This document shows positions 1 to 9,281 of a stretch of DNA of 43,939 bases, one piece after another. The DNA comes from Alphaproteobacteria bacterium. Its GTDB lineage: Bacteria > Pseudomonadota > Alphaproteobacteria > RS24. Made by a program: the position numbers and the translations under genes. The notes under the pieces are model-generated. The model was not told the DNA's origin. It made no database searches and saw nothing but the letters and a program-made list of their open reading frames with translations. Positions within the stretch are counted from its first letter, which is position 1, and each line of letters starts with the position of its first letter. The stretch is taken from positions 1 to 43,939 of the forward strand of contig CATDDF010000080.1 in NCBI GenBank assembly GCA_949498175.1. The letters are read 5' to 3'.

Positions 1-1089
1 CGCACATTCTCCGTATTTTTGGCCTTGCATTATCGTTGGGTGGTCAATTTTGTTGAAGCGCCTGATACCAGCTTCGAAAACACTATGGAAGTATCACCGA
101 CCGTTTTCTTCGGCGTGCCGCGCATGTGGGAGAAAATGTATTCCGGTGTCGTCATCAAAATCAAAGAGGCGATTTGGCTCGGCCGCTTTGCCTATGATTG
201 GGCTGTCAGTGTCGGCGAGCGTTATGAAGAGGCGCGCGAAGAAAACGGCCCATCGGCAGTTTTGCGCGGTCAACGCTGGCTGGCTGAAAAGCTGGTATTT
301 CATAATTTAAAAGTGATGCTCGGTCTTGACCGTGCGCGCATCATGTTTACCGGTGCTGCGCCTGTATCGCCCGACCTTATTCGCTGGTATCGCGCCATCG
401 GGCTCGACCTTTATGAACTTTACGGACAGACCGAATGTTCGGGCATTACATCGTCCAATCGCGACGGCGCCAACCGCCTCGGCTCTATCGGCCAGGCCGT
501 TCCTCATGTAGAGATGAAAATTGCTGAGGACGGTGAAATTCTCTATCGAGGCCCGCATATTTTCAAAGGCTATCTCAACCAGCCGGAAAAAACCGCCGAG
601 ACGGTGATTGACGGTTGGCTGCATTCGGGTGATGTCGGTTCGGTGGATAATGAGGGCTATTATAAAATCACCGATCGCAAAAAAGACATCATCATTACGG
701 CCGGTGGTAAAAACATCACGCCGAGCGAGATTGAGAACCAGCTCAAATTTTCGCCCTATATTTCCGATGCGGTGATTATCGGCGACAAGCGGAAATATCT
801 CACTTGCTTGGTGATGATTGACCATGAAAACGTGCTGCAATATGCGCAGGATTTGAACGTGCCGTTTACCGATTATGCAAGCCTGTGCGCGCGCGAAGAG
901 GTGGTCGGCCTGATTAATGAAGAGGTCGAAAAGGTCAATCAAAACTTTGCGCGGGTTGAAACTGTCAAGAAGTTCTCCATAATCGACCAGGAATTGACAG
1001 CCGATGATGAGGAATTGACGGCGACGATGAAATTGAAGCGGTCGAAAGTGGCTGAGACTTATAAGGAATTGATCGACGCCATGTATTAG
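1..1089 (+). CDS. Long-chain acyl-CoA synthetase (AMP-forming), 5' end missing
   Basis: C-terminal 362 residues of an ANL-superfamily adenylating enzyme that would activate a fatty or other carboxylic acid to its CoA thioester with ATP. The frame is open to base 1, so the true start lies outside the window. Visible family motifs in order: the GAAPVSPDLIRWY segment, LYELYGQTECSG (adenine-binding region), the hinge-side stretch GYLNQPEKT...DGWLHSGDVG, and DRKKDIIITAGGKNITPSEIE (hinge and C-terminal lid). The AGGKNI...PSEIE form is typical of long-chain (FadD15-like) synthetases. The P-loop-like Ser/Thr/Gly motif is in the missing part. The substrate-binding protein gene starts 38 bases after the stop, so both are probably cotranscribed, which suggests the imported compound is an acid that is then activated. 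Exact substrate unknown. Confidence 0.9.
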   Translation, partial: RTFSVFLALHYRWVVNFVEAPDTSFENTMEVSPTVFFGVPRMWEKMYSGVVIKIKEAIWLGRFAYDWAVSVGERYEEAREENGPSAVLRGQRWLAEKLVFHNLKVMLGLDRARIMFTGAAPVSPDLIRWYRAIGLDLYELYGQTECSGITSSNRDGANRLGSIGQAVPHVEMKIAEDGEILYRGPHIFKGYLNQPEKTAETVIDGWLHSGDVGSVDNEGYYKITDRKKDIIITAGGKNITPSEIENQLKFSPYISDAVIIGDKRKYLTCLVMIDHENVLQYAQDLNVPFTDYASLCAREEVVGLINEEVEKVNQNFARVETVKKFSIIDQELTADDEELTATMKLKRSKVAETYKELIDAMY

Positions 1090-1127
1090 ACGCGCCGTTT
1101 GCGCATGGTGGATTTTGGGAGGCAAAA

Positions 1128-2306
1128 ATGACTACTGGACTTTTTAAACATATGATTGCTGCTGCAGCGCTGGTCGGTTTGACATTGTCACCGGCGCAAG
1201 CCGGGCAGGGGGTCAGCGATGACGAGATTGTTATCGGTGCGCATACGGCGCTGAGCGGCCCGGCCGCCTTTTGGGGTGTGGATTCAACCAAGCTGGCGCG
1301 CATGATGTTTGAGGAAGTGAATGCCAAGGGCGGCATTCATGGCCGCAAAATCCGTTACATTGTCGAAGATACGCAATATCAAGTGCCGCTGGCCGTGAAG
1401 GCTGTCAACAAGCTGCTCAATCGCGACAAGATTTTTGCCATGCATTTGGCGCTCGGCACCGGCCACAATAATGCCGTATTCAAGCGGCAATTCGCCAAAA
1501 ACGTGCCCAATCTTTTCCCGCTGACAGGCGCGGTATCTATGGGGCTGCCGTTCCACAAACTGAAATTCCAATCGCTCTCGACCTATCGCCAGCAAGCGCG
1601 TGCGAGTATTCGTTATTTCAATAAGGTCAAAGGGCACACGCGCATCTGCACCTTTGCGCAGGACACGGATTATGGGCAGGAAATTATCGACGCGGTTGAT
1701 GCCGAGGTTGCGGCTTCAGGGCTTGAACTTGTTGCTGCGACCAAACATAAGCCCACCGAAACCGAATTTATCGGTTCCATGACCAAGTTGAAAAATGCCA
1801 ATTGCGATTTGATTGTCTTCGGCACGATTATCGGCGATGCCGTTCGCGGTTATTCGACGGCCCGCAAGCTGGGCATTACGGCTGATATTGTCGCCAATGT
1901 CGCTTCGAGCGGCCGCATTGTTGCGGCTGCCAAAAACAATGCGACAGAGGGTTTTTATGTGGCAACCTCCTCACGCGCGGTTTATCGCGACAGCAATCCG
2001 ACACCGGTGCAATTGGATTTGATAGAACGCTTCAATAAGCGTTACGGACACGACCCCGGCGGGGCGATGATTTATGCGCATATGCAAACCAAGCTGCTGT
2101 TGAAAGCGCTGCAAGATGCAGGCCGTGACCTAACCGTGGACAGCTTTGTTGCTGCCATGGAGAATATCAAAGATTTTGATGACGGCATTGGCACACCACG
2201 GCACAGCTATTCATCGACCAGCCATGTCGGCACGGATGGCGTTTTGTTGGATGTGGTGAAGGGCGGCAAATTCGTTCCCGTCGCCGACAATATTCACAAA
2301 ATGTAA
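1128..2306 (+). CDS. ABC transporter substrate-binding protein, LivK/Peripla_BP_6 type
   Basis: A 392-residue periplasmic binding protein of the branched-chain amino acid (HAAT) class. A Sec signal peptide covers about residues 1-25 (hydrophobic AAAALVGLTL, then AQA cleavage site). The mature start (DDEIVIGAHTALSGPAAFWG) is the classic beginning of the type I fold, followed by the NAKGGIHGRKI signature. The ATG at 1128 follows a strong GGGAGG. In alphaproteobacteria such proteins often bind aromatic or aliphatic acids rather than amino acids. The acyl-CoA synthetase immediately upstream supports this. No permease or ATPase gene is in the window; they may lie upstream of base 1. Confidence 0.9.
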   Translation: MTTGLFKHMIAAAALVGLTLSPAQAGQGVSDDEIVIGAHTALSGPAAFWGVDSTKLARMMFEEVNAKGGIHGRKIRYIVEDTQYQVPLAVKAVNKLLNRDKIFAMHLALGTGHNNAVFKRQFAKNVPNLFPLTGAVSMGLPFHKLKFQSLSTYRQQARASIRYFNKVKGHTRICTFAQDTDYGQEIIDAVDAEVAASGLELVAATKHKPTETEFIGSMTKLKNANCDLIVFGTIIGDAVRGYSTARKLGITADIVANVASSGRIVAAAKNNATEGFYVATSSRAVYRDSNPTPVQLDLIERFNKRYGHDPGGAMIYAHMQTKLLLKALQDAGRDLTVDSFVAAMENIKDFDDGIGTPRHSYSSTSHVGTDGVLLDVVKGGKFVPVADNIHKM

Positions 2307-2316
2307 AACGAATGGG

Positions 2317-2336
2317 CATGGCGTTAACCCGCCATG
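2317..2336. terminator. Hairpin between convergent genes, possible terminator
   Basis: CATGGCG (2317-2323) pairs with CGCCATG (2330-2336) around a 6-nt loop in the 63-base gap between the binding-protein gene and the convergent SDR gene. There is no T-run on either side, so rho-independent termination is not assured; the site is simply well placed to end both transcripts. Confidence 0.35.
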
Positions 2337-2369
2337 GCCATCGTGTGCGACGCAAACTGTGCACGATTG

Positions 2370-3164
2370 CTAGAGAGCCAGCGTAAAGCCACCATTAACC
2401 GGATAGGTTTGACCCGAAATCCATTCGCTGGCATCGGAGGCGAGATATAAGGCCATATTGGCAATATCAGTCGGCTCACCGGGGCGGCGGACAATATATT
2501 TCGACATGGTACCTTTCATCCGCTCTGGGTCTTCCAACCAAGCTTGCGTGGCAGGTGTGTTGGTCAGAGAGATGACGATATTATTGGCGGTGATTTGATG
2601 CCGCCCCATAGTGCGCGCCACGCTGCGCATAAAACCGGCGGCACCGGCTTTCGCGCCGCTGTAAATCTCCATGCCCAAATCGCCATAGCGGCTGGCATCT
2701 GAAATAATGCTGATAATGCGGCCCGGCGCTTGGCGCTTCATCATCCCGGGCAGCACCGCACCGACACAATTAATGACGCCGTAAAAATTAACGCCAATCG
2801 TGCGGTCCCAAATTTCCTTATCGGTTTCCCAAAACGGCTTTCGCTGTTCGGGAATGGGCTCGGCACCGGCATTGCCGGCATTATTGACCAACACGCCGAT
2901 CGTGCCCAATGCCTCTTCGGTTTTGGCAACCATAGCTTCCACGCTGGCGCGGTCGCTGACATCGGCTTGCACGGCAATGGCCTTGCCGCCGGCGCTGTTA
3001 ATCTCATCGGCCACGGCTTCGGCGCGCTCAATAAAATAATCATTCACCGCAACGCCGCCGGAATTGCTTGCACTTGCCAAATGCCTGGCAATTTGTGCGC
3101 CGACACCTTGTCCCGCACCGGTGACCAAGCTGACGCGTCCACCCATATCCAAAATGTCACTCAT
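2370..3164 (-). CDS. Short-chain dehydrogenase/reductase
   Basis: A 264-residue classical SDR that should oxidise or reduce an alcohol/ketone with NAD(P)(H). Visible are the TGAGQGVGAQIA cofactor loop near residue 15, VLVNNAGNAG near residue 90, the catalytic pair in IYSGAKAG (Tyr-x-x-x-Lys), and the C-terminal SGQTYPVNGG common to this family. The ATG is preceded by AAAGGA. It lies 22 bases downstream of a P450 gene on the same strand and is probably cotranscribed; a P450 hydroxylation followed by alcohol dehydrogenation is a usual pairing. Substrate not deducible. Confidence 0.9.
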   Translation of the reverse strand: MSDILDMGGRVSLVTGAGQGVGAQIARHLASASNSGGVAVNDYFIERAEAVADEINSAGGKAIAVQADVSDRASVEAMVAKTEEALGTIGVLVNNAGNAGAEPIPEQRKPFWETDKEIWDRTIGVNFYGVINCVGAVLPGMMKRQAPGRIISIISDASRYGDLGMEIYSGAKAGAAGFMRSVARTMGRHQITANNIVISLTNTPATQAWLEDPERMKGTMSKYIVRRPGEPTDIANMALYLASDASEWISGQTYPVNGGFTLAL

Positions 3165-3186
3165 GCTATGTCCTTTATGTTCTGTT

Positions 3187-4461
3187 TTAGCCGTTCAGTT
3201 CAAATTTAATCGGCACGGAGAAGGGGCCTGAGACAAAGCTTGCACCGACACGTTTGGCCGGGCCGGTCATTTCAACCGATTTCAGGCGGGGCAATAATTC
3301 TTCCCAGAAAATACGCATTTCCAGCCGTGCCAAATGCTGGCCGAGGCATACATGCGGCCCATAGCCCAGTGCCATATGGCGGTTCGGTTTGCGGGTAATA
3401 TCAAATGCGAACGGATTTTTATAAACATCTTCATCGCGGCTGGCGCTGGCAAAGTTTGACATTAACCAATCGTCTTTTTTGATATCAATGCCTCGAATTT
3501 GTGTATCGCGCGTGGCGCTGCGCATAAAATGCTTGACCGGGCTTTCCCAGCGAATGCTTTCTTCAACAAACCCCGGAATGAGCGATGGGTCGTTTTGTAA
3601 GCGCTTTAACAGCTCGGCTTGTTCGCACAGGGCAATCATGCCGGCAGACGTAGAATTGGATGTGGTGTCATGACCGGCTGTGGCGGTGATGGCGTAATAG
3701 CCAAATGTTTCAACCTCCCCCAAAGGTTCGTCGTTGATTGTGCCGTTGGACAGCAGACTTGCCAAATCATCCTTCGGGTCCTTTCGTCGGCTTTCGGTCA
3801 AAGCTGAAAAATAGCCAAACGCTTCCATTGCAATTTCGGAGATGGCTTGTTGTTGTTCCTCCGGCGTTGCATAGCTGCGGCCCGTGGCATTGGCTTCCGC
3901 ATCGCTGCTGCCGAAAACCTCCTGGGTGAAGCGCAGCATGAGTTCTTCCGCCTCATCTTCAACCCCCAACACATCCATAATGACGCGCAACGGATAGAGC
4001 AGAGCAATATCGCGCGCGAAATCACATTCACCGCCCGTGGCCATAATGGAATCGAGCGTTTGCTGCATGCGGTTTCTAATGCGTGGCTCTAAATTACGAA
4101 GCGAGCGCGGACCAAACCATGAGGCCGTCAAGTCGCGATAAGCCTTATGCTTTTCGCCGTCCATTTGCACGAGTGTCAAAAAACGATGCGGCGAACCGAC
4201 TTCTTCAATGGTCAAGCGATTGGTTTCGCTATCGACCAACACGGTCGGCTGATCGCCGGCGTGAAATGTTTCATTATCGGCTTCGACGGCTTGCACATCT
4301 TCAAATTTTGAGATGAACCAGAAAGGCTCAAAGCCCCTCGGTTTGGCCAGCGCGACAGGCGCGGTTTGCCGCAATTCGGTGAACACGGCATGAATTTTTT
4401 CGAAATCCTTATAGCTGGCCGGATTGACGATTGCCTCGGCCAATTCTTTTTTCATTTCCAT
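3187..4461 (-). CDS. Cytochrome P450
   Basis: A 424-residue soluble bacterial P450, no membrane anchor. The I-helix oxygen-binding motif is TATAGHDTTS, the K-helix ExxR is EESIRWESP, and the haem loop is LGYGPHVCLGQHLAR with the thiolate ligand at Cys372; the usual Phe of the haem loop is replaced by Leu. The ATG at 4461 follows GGGAGGG by seven bases. The bacterial class needs a ferredoxin and ferredoxin reductase, neither of which is encoded nearby. It heads an operon with the SDR (2370-3164) and is divergent from an MFS transporter. The family within the CYP nomenclature could not be assigned; a terpene- or alicyclic-type substrate would fit this sort of small cluster but is a guess. Confidence 0.93.
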   Translation of the reverse strand: MEMKKELAEAIVNPASYKDFEKIHAVFTELRQTAPVALAKPRGFEPFWFISKFEDVQAVEADNETFHAGDQPTVLVDSETNRLTIEEVGSPHRFLTLVQMDGEKHKAYRDLTASWFGPRSLRNLEPRIRNRMQQTLDSIMATGGECDFARDIALLYPLRVIMDVLGVEDEAEELMLRFTQEVFGSSDAEANATGRSYATPEEQQQAISEIAMEAFGYFSALTESRRKDPKDDLASLLSNGTINDEPLGEVETFGYYAITATAGHDTTSNSTSAGMIALCEQAELLKRLQNDPSLIPGFVEESIRWESPVKHFMRSATRDTQIRGIDIKKDDWLMSNFASASRDEDVYKNPFAFDITRKPNRHMALGYGPHVCLGQHLARLEMRIFWEELLPRLKSVEMTGPAKRVGASFVSGPFSVPIKFELNG

Positions 4462-4655
4462 AATGACGCCCTCCCAAGCGATTACAGCTTACGCACATGT
4501 CGCGCCGGGCGTTACCTCCGATACCGCCCTAAACATATCCTTAGTCTGTCAGAAAAATTATTGCTTGGGCAACAGACTTTTCGTGAAGCTTTCTTTTGAA
4601 TGCTTGGCACGGCGCGGCAAGCAGGGTTAAGCTGCAAATAAATTGGGAGGGTGTT
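4462..4655. promoter_or_regulatory. Divergent promoter region with a 7-bp inverted repeat
   Basis: The 194-base gap between the P450 and MFS starts must hold the promoters for both transcripts. AGTCTGT (4543-4549) and ACAGACT (4572-4578) form a perfect 7-bp inverted repeat spaced 22 bases apart, a possible operator or weak stem. No convincing -35/-10 pair was identified. Confidence 0.4.
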
Positions 4656-5849
4656 GTGTCACAGCAAAATGAGTTTAAGCGCGGCTGGGCTGTTCTGCTC
4701 GGTGCTTTTATCGGTTCCGGCGTCGGTCTGGCTTCTATGGTCTATTATTCCACCGGCATATGGATTCGCCCATGGCAAGAAGAGTTTGGTTGGACGCGCG
4801 CCGAAATCGGTTTCCAGCAATCCATATCCGTCGTGGTGATGATGCTTCTCGCGCCTCTGGTCGGGCGGTTGATTGACCGCTACGGCTTGCGCCGTGTCAC
4901 TGCTTTATGCCTGCTCGGCTACGGTTTGTTTCTTGCCATATTCCCGTTTATGAGCGGCGCGCTTTTGGTGCTTTACGCGCTCAGCTTCGGTTATGCGGTT
5001 TTCGGCGTTGGCACGACCGGCATTGCCTTTACCCGCGCGGTCAACGCGTTTTTCATCAAAAATCGCGGGCTGGCTTTGGGCATTTGCCTCACCTCGACCG
5101 GCGTTATGGCCTTCGCCATGCCGCGTTATATGACACCTTATGTTGCCGAGCATGGATGGCGTGCCGGTTTTTGGGTGATGTTTGCCATTGTCATGGTCAG
5201 CGTGCCGATTGTTTATTTTCTGTTGCGCGATGCGCCGGAACAAGAAGACGGCGCGCCCGAAACGGCGCAGAGCGGTCTGACGTTCAACGAAGCCATTCGC
5301 ACGGTTACCTTTTGGAAAGTGGCGAGTATTTTCTTGCTCATTTCGACTGCTATTTTGGGTTTGATACCGGCCTTTATTCCGCTTTTGCAAGATGCCGGGC
5401 TGAATGCCAAACAAGCCGGTCAAATGGGTGCGGTGCTTGGCCTGTCTGTCATGGTGGCGCGGCTGTTTATCGGCTTCATTATTGACCGCATTTTTGCCCC
5501 TTATGTTGCCGCTGTGGCGTTTAGCTGTGTCGCTTTGGGCTGCCTGGCACTTGGGCTGGGCGGTATTGAATATGCCATGGTCGCGGCCATTGCGCTGGGT
5601 TTTGCGGTGGGCGCAGAGGTTGACCTTATCGGCTATTTTACCGCGCGCTATTTCGGCATGGCCCATTATGGCGCGATTTACGGGCTACAATATTCAATTT
5701 TCATTTTCGGCGCGGCCATCGGCCCGGTTTATACTGGTTATATTTGGGATGTGACGGGCAATTATGATTTGGCGTTGATTATCGCGGCTGCCCTGATGTT
5801 GCCTGTTATCGTGATTGCCCTGACCTTGCCGCGTTTTGAAAACGAGTAG
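4656..5849 (+). CDS. Major facilitator superfamily transporter
   Basis: A 397-residue inner-membrane secondary transporter with about 12 hydrophobic segments. The loop between helices 2 and 3 carries the MFS A-like motif GRLIDRYGLRR, repeated in weaker form as GFIIDRIFAPY in the second half, which shows the usual 6+6 duplication. A GTG start at 4656 is preferred over the upstream ATG at 4596 because GGGAGGG ends five bases before it and the extra 20 residues are not MFS-like. The best general match is the monocarboxylate/oxalate-formate-type branch. It precedes an aldehyde dehydrogenase by 77 bases and is divergent from the P450 gene, so it may import the substrate of that pathway. Confidence 0.88.
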   Translation: MSQQNEFKRGWAVLLGAFIGSGVGLASMVYYSTGIWIRPWQEEFGWTRAEIGFQQSISVVVMMLLAPLVGRLIDRYGLRRVTALCLLGYGLFLAIFPFMSGALLVLYALSFGYAVFGVGTTGIAFTRAVNAFFIKNRGLALGICLTSTGVMAFAMPRYMTPYVAEHGWRAGFWVMFAIVMVSVPIVYFLLRDAPEQEDGAPETAQSGLTFNEAIRTVTFWKVASIFLLISTAILGLIPAFIPLLQDAGLNAKQAGQMGAVLGLSVMVARLFIGFIIDRIFAPYVAAVAFSCVALGCLALGLGGIEYAMVAAIALGFAVGAEVDLIGYFTARYFGMAHYGAIYGLQYSIFIFGAAIGPVYTGYIWDVTGNYDLALIIAAALMLPVIVIALTLPRFENE

Positions 5850-5926
5850 TGCAAGTGCTGAGCAATATGCTTGCACGGACCAAAAAGCTGCGCTTAACTA
5901 TTTAGAATGATGGTTGGGAGGCTCTC

Positions 5927-7330
5927 ATGGATTTCAAATTATTGATTAATGGTGCGTTGGTTGATGGTGCGGCTAGCATGCCGGTTCTCAATCCGGCCAC
6001 CGAAGAAGTGCTGGCTGATTGCCCGACGGCTTCAGAAGCGCAATTGAACGAAGCGGTTGATGCGGCACAGGCCGCTTTCAAAAGCTGGAAAAACACCTCA
6101 ATTGATGAGCGGCGCGCCAAATTGGGCGAAATTGCCGATATTATCGATGCGAATAGCGAAGAGCTGGCGCGCACTCTGACGCAAGAACAGGGTAAACCGC
6201 TGGCCGATGCAATGGGCGAAGTTGCGGGCGCTGCCCTTTTCTTCCGCTATTTCCAGTCCCTCGATTTGCCGGTTGAAGTGCTGGAAGATAGCGATACGCA
6301 GCGGGTTGAGATACACCGTAATCCGCTCGGTGTGGTCGGTGCTATTATTCCGTGGAATTTCCCGATTATTTTGTTGGCCTTCAAATTACCCGCGGCGCTT
6401 TTGGCCGGTAATACCATTATTGTTAAACCGGCCCCGACAACGCCATTATCGGCCCTGCATCTGGCTTCGCTGATTGCCGATGTTTTGCCGGCCGGTGTCG
6501 TCAATATCATTGCCGACAATAATGACCTCGGCGACAAAATCACCACCCATAAGGGCATCAGCAAAATTTCGTTTACCGGTTCTACCGCAACCGGCGCGCG
6601 CGTTATGGCTTCTGCCGCCAGCACGCTGAAACGTATTACGCTGGAATTGGGCGGCAATGATGCGGGTATCATTATGGATGATGTAGACGTCGAAGCAGTC
6701 GCGCCGCAAATCTTTCAAGGCGCGTTCGGCAATAACGGCCAAATTTGCATCGCCATGAAGCGCGTTTATGCTCATGCGTCGATTTACGACAAGCTGGTCG
6801 ATCAGCTTGCCAAATTGGCTGAGGAGGCAATCGTCGGCAATGGTCTGGAGCAGGGCACTCAGCTTGGTCCGATGCAGAACAAAATGCAGTTCGATAAGGT
6901 CAAAGACTATATTGAAGACGGTCGCGCCAATGGAACTATTGTTGCCGGTGGTGAAGTGCCGGAAGGCAAGGGCTACTTCATTCCGCCGACCATTGTGCGC
7001 GATATTGACGATGACAGCCGCCTGGTAAGTGAAGAACAATTCGGCCCGGTTCTGCCGGTCATTAAATATGATGATATCGATGATGTGATTGAGCGGGCGA
7101 ATAATTCCGACTACGGCTTGGGCGGTTCGGTTTGGTCGTCGGATATTGACCGCGCTTATGAAGTAGCAAAAAAAGTCGATAGCGGCACAATTTGGGTCAA
7201 TAAACACGCCGACTTGCCACCACACGTGCCGTTTGGCGGCATCAAAACATCCGGCATTGGCACGGAGCTCGGCGCGGACGGGTTGAATGAGTTCACCCAG
7301 CGCAAGGTGATTAACGTCGCCAAAGGCTAA
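5927..7330 (+). CDS. NAD(P)+-dependent aldehyde dehydrogenase
   Basis: A 467-residue member of the ALDH superfamily, oxidising an aldehyde to the acid. Cofactor motifs PWNFPIIL and SFTGSTATG are present; the general base is Glu240 in LELGGND and the nucleophile is Cys274 in NNGQICIAMKR. The ATG follows TTGGGAGG. Its length and spacing are normal for the family. It sits between the MFS gene and a hairpin terminator, so it probably ends that transcript. It could oxidise aldehydes made by the neighbouring P450/SDR pair; the sequence does not fix the substrate. Confidence 0.93.
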   Translation: MDFKLLINGALVDGAASMPVLNPATEEVLADCPTASEAQLNEAVDAAQAAFKSWKNTSIDERRAKLGEIADIIDANSEELARTLTQEQGKPLADAMGEVAGAALFFRYFQSLDLPVEVLEDSDTQRVEIHRNPLGVVGAIIPWNFPIILLAFKLPAALLAGNTIIVKPAPTTPLSALHLASLIADVLPAGVVNIIADNNDLGDKITTHKGISKISFTGSTATGARVMASAASTLKRITLELGGNDAGIIMDDVDVEAVAPQIFQGAFGNNGQICIAMKRVYAHASIYDKLVDQLAKLAEEAIVGNGLEQGTQLGPMQNKMQFDKVKDYIEDGRANGTIVAGGEVPEGKGYFIPPTIVRDIDDDSRLVSEEQFGPVLPVIKYDDIDDVIERANNSDYGLGGSVWSSDIDRAYEVAKKVDSGTIWVNKHADLPPHVPFGGIKTSGIGTELGADGLNEFTQRKVINVAKG

Positions 7331-7349
7331 GTAAAGCGTTTGAAATGTG

Positions 7350-7373
7350 AAAAGGCACCAAAGGGTGCCTTTT
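7350..7373 (+). terminator. Rho-independent terminator
   Basis: AAAAGGCACC (7350-7359) and GGTGCCTTTT (7364-7373) form a perfect 10-bp stem with a 4-base loop, ending in TTTT and followed by CGTTT. It lies 19 bases after the aldehyde dehydrogenase stop and before the amidase start, so it separates the two. Confidence 0.85.
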
Positions 7374-7406
7374 CGTTTCCGCTTTGGCGGATATTCGGGG
7401 GATATG

Positions 7407-8912
7407 ATGCAAAGACGCGATTTTCTCGCCGGGGCCAGTGCATTGGCTCTTTCTACCGCCATAAAGCCGGCTTATGCGGCGATGGACGAGTTTGTTGCCT
7501 ATGATGGCATGGGACAAGCCGAGCTTGTGCGCAGTGGCCGAGTGTCTTCTCTTGAATTGGTAGAAGCAGCCATTAAACGCATTGAGCGGCTTAATCCGGC
7601 GCTGAATGCCGTGGTTCATAAAATGTATGACCAAGGACGGGAAGCGGCAAAAGGTGATTTGCCGGATGGGCCGTTTAAGGGCGTGCCTTATTTGATAAAA
7701 GATTTGTCGGAGCTTGAAGGCGAGCCGCTGACTTTCGGGTCAAAACTTTTTGAGCACAATGTCTCGGATTCCGACAATGGCAGCGTTGTGCGCGCCAAAC
7801 AAGCGGGTCTCGTCATTATCGGTAAAACCAACACGCCGGAATTCGGCTTCGTCTCAACCACGGAAAGTCAATTATTGGGAGCAGCGCGCAATCCGTATAA
7901 TGCGGCCTATCATACGGGTGGCAGTTCCGGTGGTGCCGGCGCGGCAGTGGCCGCCGGCATGGTGCCTTTTGCACATGCTTCAGATGGTGGCGGGTCAATC
8001 CGTATTCCCGCCTCCGTCAATGGTTTGGTCGGTTTGAAACCAACGCGCCAACGCCTGTTTATGAACACACCGCCCTATAGCGAAGCAGATATCAGCACGC
8101 GGCTTGCCGTTTCGCGTTCCGTGCGCGATACGGCGCAGATATTGAATGTTTCGGAGAAAAAAGGCAGTGATGCCAATTATCCGCCGACCGGTTTCATTTC
8201 CGGACCGGCTAAAAAGCGGCTGAAAATTGCCATGCACACCAAAGCCTTTGATGGTCGAGAGCCGCATATCGATGTCAAACGGTCAACAGAGCGAGCGGCC
8301 AAGCTGTGTGCCGATTTGGGGCATAAGGTTGAGTTGGTTGACATGAAAGTTGTCGGCTCTGAGTTTATTGATCAATTTATGAATGTTTGGTCATCCGTGG
8401 CTTATGAATTGGTCAATAATGCCCGCCTCATCGGCCTGATGCAGGGACGGTGGGTAAATCCCGAAGAAGTGCTGGAACCGTTTTCGCATGGCTTGGCTGA
8501 GCTTTATGCAGGACGTAAGGCGAAAAACCCCAATATTGATGCAGATGCGTTGGCTTATGTGAAATCCGTGGAAGCGGGATATCGCAGTTTTTTTGAAGAT
8601 TATGACGTTATTCTATCGCCGACCCTGTTCAAACCGCCCTTATTGCTTGGCGAGCAGGGCAGCGATAAGAGCTATGACGAGATTTACGCCTCGGTTATGG
8701 ATTATGTCACCTATACGGCGCAATATAACGCATCGGGCAATCCGGCAATCAGTTTGCCGCTCTATACCAGTCGTGACGGCTTGCCCATTGGCACGCAATT
8801 TGCCGCCGCGCATGGCGAAGAGGCCATATTGCTGCATCTGGCTTATGAGTTGGAAGAAGCCTTGCCATGGAAAAACCGGTGGCCGGAAATATCGGCAAAA
8901 AAATTGAGTTGA
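7407..8912 (+). CDS. Tat-exported amidase (amidase-signature family)
   Basis: A 501-residue amidase-signature enzyme hydrolysing an amide C-N bond with a Ser-cisSer-Lys triad. Lys98 is in PYLIKDL, the cis-Ser in GGSSGG (173-174), and the nucleophile Ser197 in [11 protein letters not shown]. The N-terminus [15 protein letters not shown]...PAYA is a twin-arginine-like signal peptide, so the protein likely acts in the periplasm. The ATG at 7407 is chosen over 7404 and over an upstream start because GGGG lies six bases before it and the protein then starts exactly with the export signal. It is separated from the aldehyde dehydrogenase by a terminator and is probably transcribed alone. Substrate unknown; these enzymes act on many aliphatic and aromatic amides. 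Confidence 0.88.
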   Translation: MQRRDFLAGASALALSTAIKPAYAAMDEFVAYDGMGQAELVRSGRVSSLELVEAAIKRIERLNPALNAVVHKMYDQGREAAKGDLPDGPFKGVPYLIKDLSELEGEPLTFGSKLFEHNVSDSDNGSVVRAKQAGLVIIGKTNTPEFGFVSTTESQLLGAARNPYNAAYHTGGSSGGAGAAVAAGMVPFAHASDGGGSIRIPASVNGLVGLKPTRQRLFMNTPPYSEADISTRLAVSRSVRDTAQILNVSEKKGSDANYPPTGFISGPAKKRLKIAMHTKAFDGREPHIDVKRSTERAAKLCADLGHKVELVDMKVVGSEFIDQFMNVWSSVAYELVNNARLIGLMQGRWVNPEEVLEPFSHGLAELYAGRKAKNPNIDADALAYVKSVEAGYRSFFEDYDVILSPTLFKPPLLLGEQGSDKSYDEIYASVMDYVTYTAQYNASGNPAISLPLYTSRDGLPIGTQFAAAHGEEAILLHLAYELEEALPWKNRWPEISAKKLS

Positions 8913-9015
8913 GCCTTTAGCTTATCTGCAAAGCGGGCGTTGAAGAAATTCCACAAACGCTCCTAGGCGACTTAACCCCCCCTGATTTCGCCTGATTTTC
9001 AACAGATCTGCATGC

Positions 9016-9046
9016 TTGACTTTAGGCTGTCATAATAATTTATCTT
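9016..9046 (+). promoter_or_regulatory. Possible sigma-70-type promoter
   Basis: TTGACT at 9016-9021 followed after 18-19 bases by TTATCT/TATCTT (9040-9046) in the 186-base gap upstream of the small lipoprotein gene. The spacing is slightly long and the -10 box is poor, so this is tentative. The rest of this gap shows no other gene. Confidence 0.35.
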
Positions 9047-9098
9047 CCGTTAGGGAAAAACACGGCGTAGGATTTAGTCAGTCACAGGAGTTTGGGTT

Positions 9099-9257
9099 AT
9101 GCGTAAAGTCATTCTTATCAGTTTCTTTTCAATTGCTTTGGCAGCTTGCAGCGGCGGTGGTGGCGGCGGCGGCGATAGCAGCAGCAGTGGCGGTGGTGCG
9201 ACGCAGGGGTTATCAACTCCGGGTAGTTTGTCGGTCATCCCCTCGGCCAGTGAATAA
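9099..9257 (+). CDS. Small Gly/Ser-rich lipoprotein
   Basis: A 52-residue ORF with a clear lipoprotein signal: two basic residues (MRK), a hydrophobic core, and the lipobox LAAC with Cys17 as the lipidated residue. The mature 36 residues begin SGGGGGGGDSSSSGGG, a flexible linker of the type found in surface lipoproteins, and end GSLSVIPSASE with no folded domain. AGGAG lies eight bases before the ATG. The next gene, for a 790-residue exported protein, starts 24 bases after the stop, so the two are probably cotranscribed. The coding tract is a run of GGC/AGC triplets that could expand or contract in frame. No family was recognised. It may be an intact tiny lipoprotein or the remnant N-terminus of a longer one. 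Confidence 0.65.
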   Translation: MRKVILISFFSIALAACSGGGGGGGDSSSSGGGATQGLSTPGSLSVIPSASE

Positions 9258-9281
9258 TCAGTCTTTTTGGAGGGTTGCGTT

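Noticed and set aside
307-1125. Minus-strand open frame of 272 codons opposite the acyl-CoA synthetase
   Set aside because: The plus-strand frame carries all family motifs; the antisense frame shows no domain and is a shadow.
4905-5666. Minus-strand open frame of 253 codons opposite the MFS gene
   Set aside because: Composition rich in Arg, His and Gln with no hydrophobic pattern; the plus frame is a clear 12-helix transporter.
6446-7462. Minus-strand open frame of 338 codons opposite aldehyde dehydrogenase
   Set aside because: It crosses the hairpin terminator at 7350-7373 and has no family motif, while the plus-strand enzyme has catalytic Glu and Cys in place.
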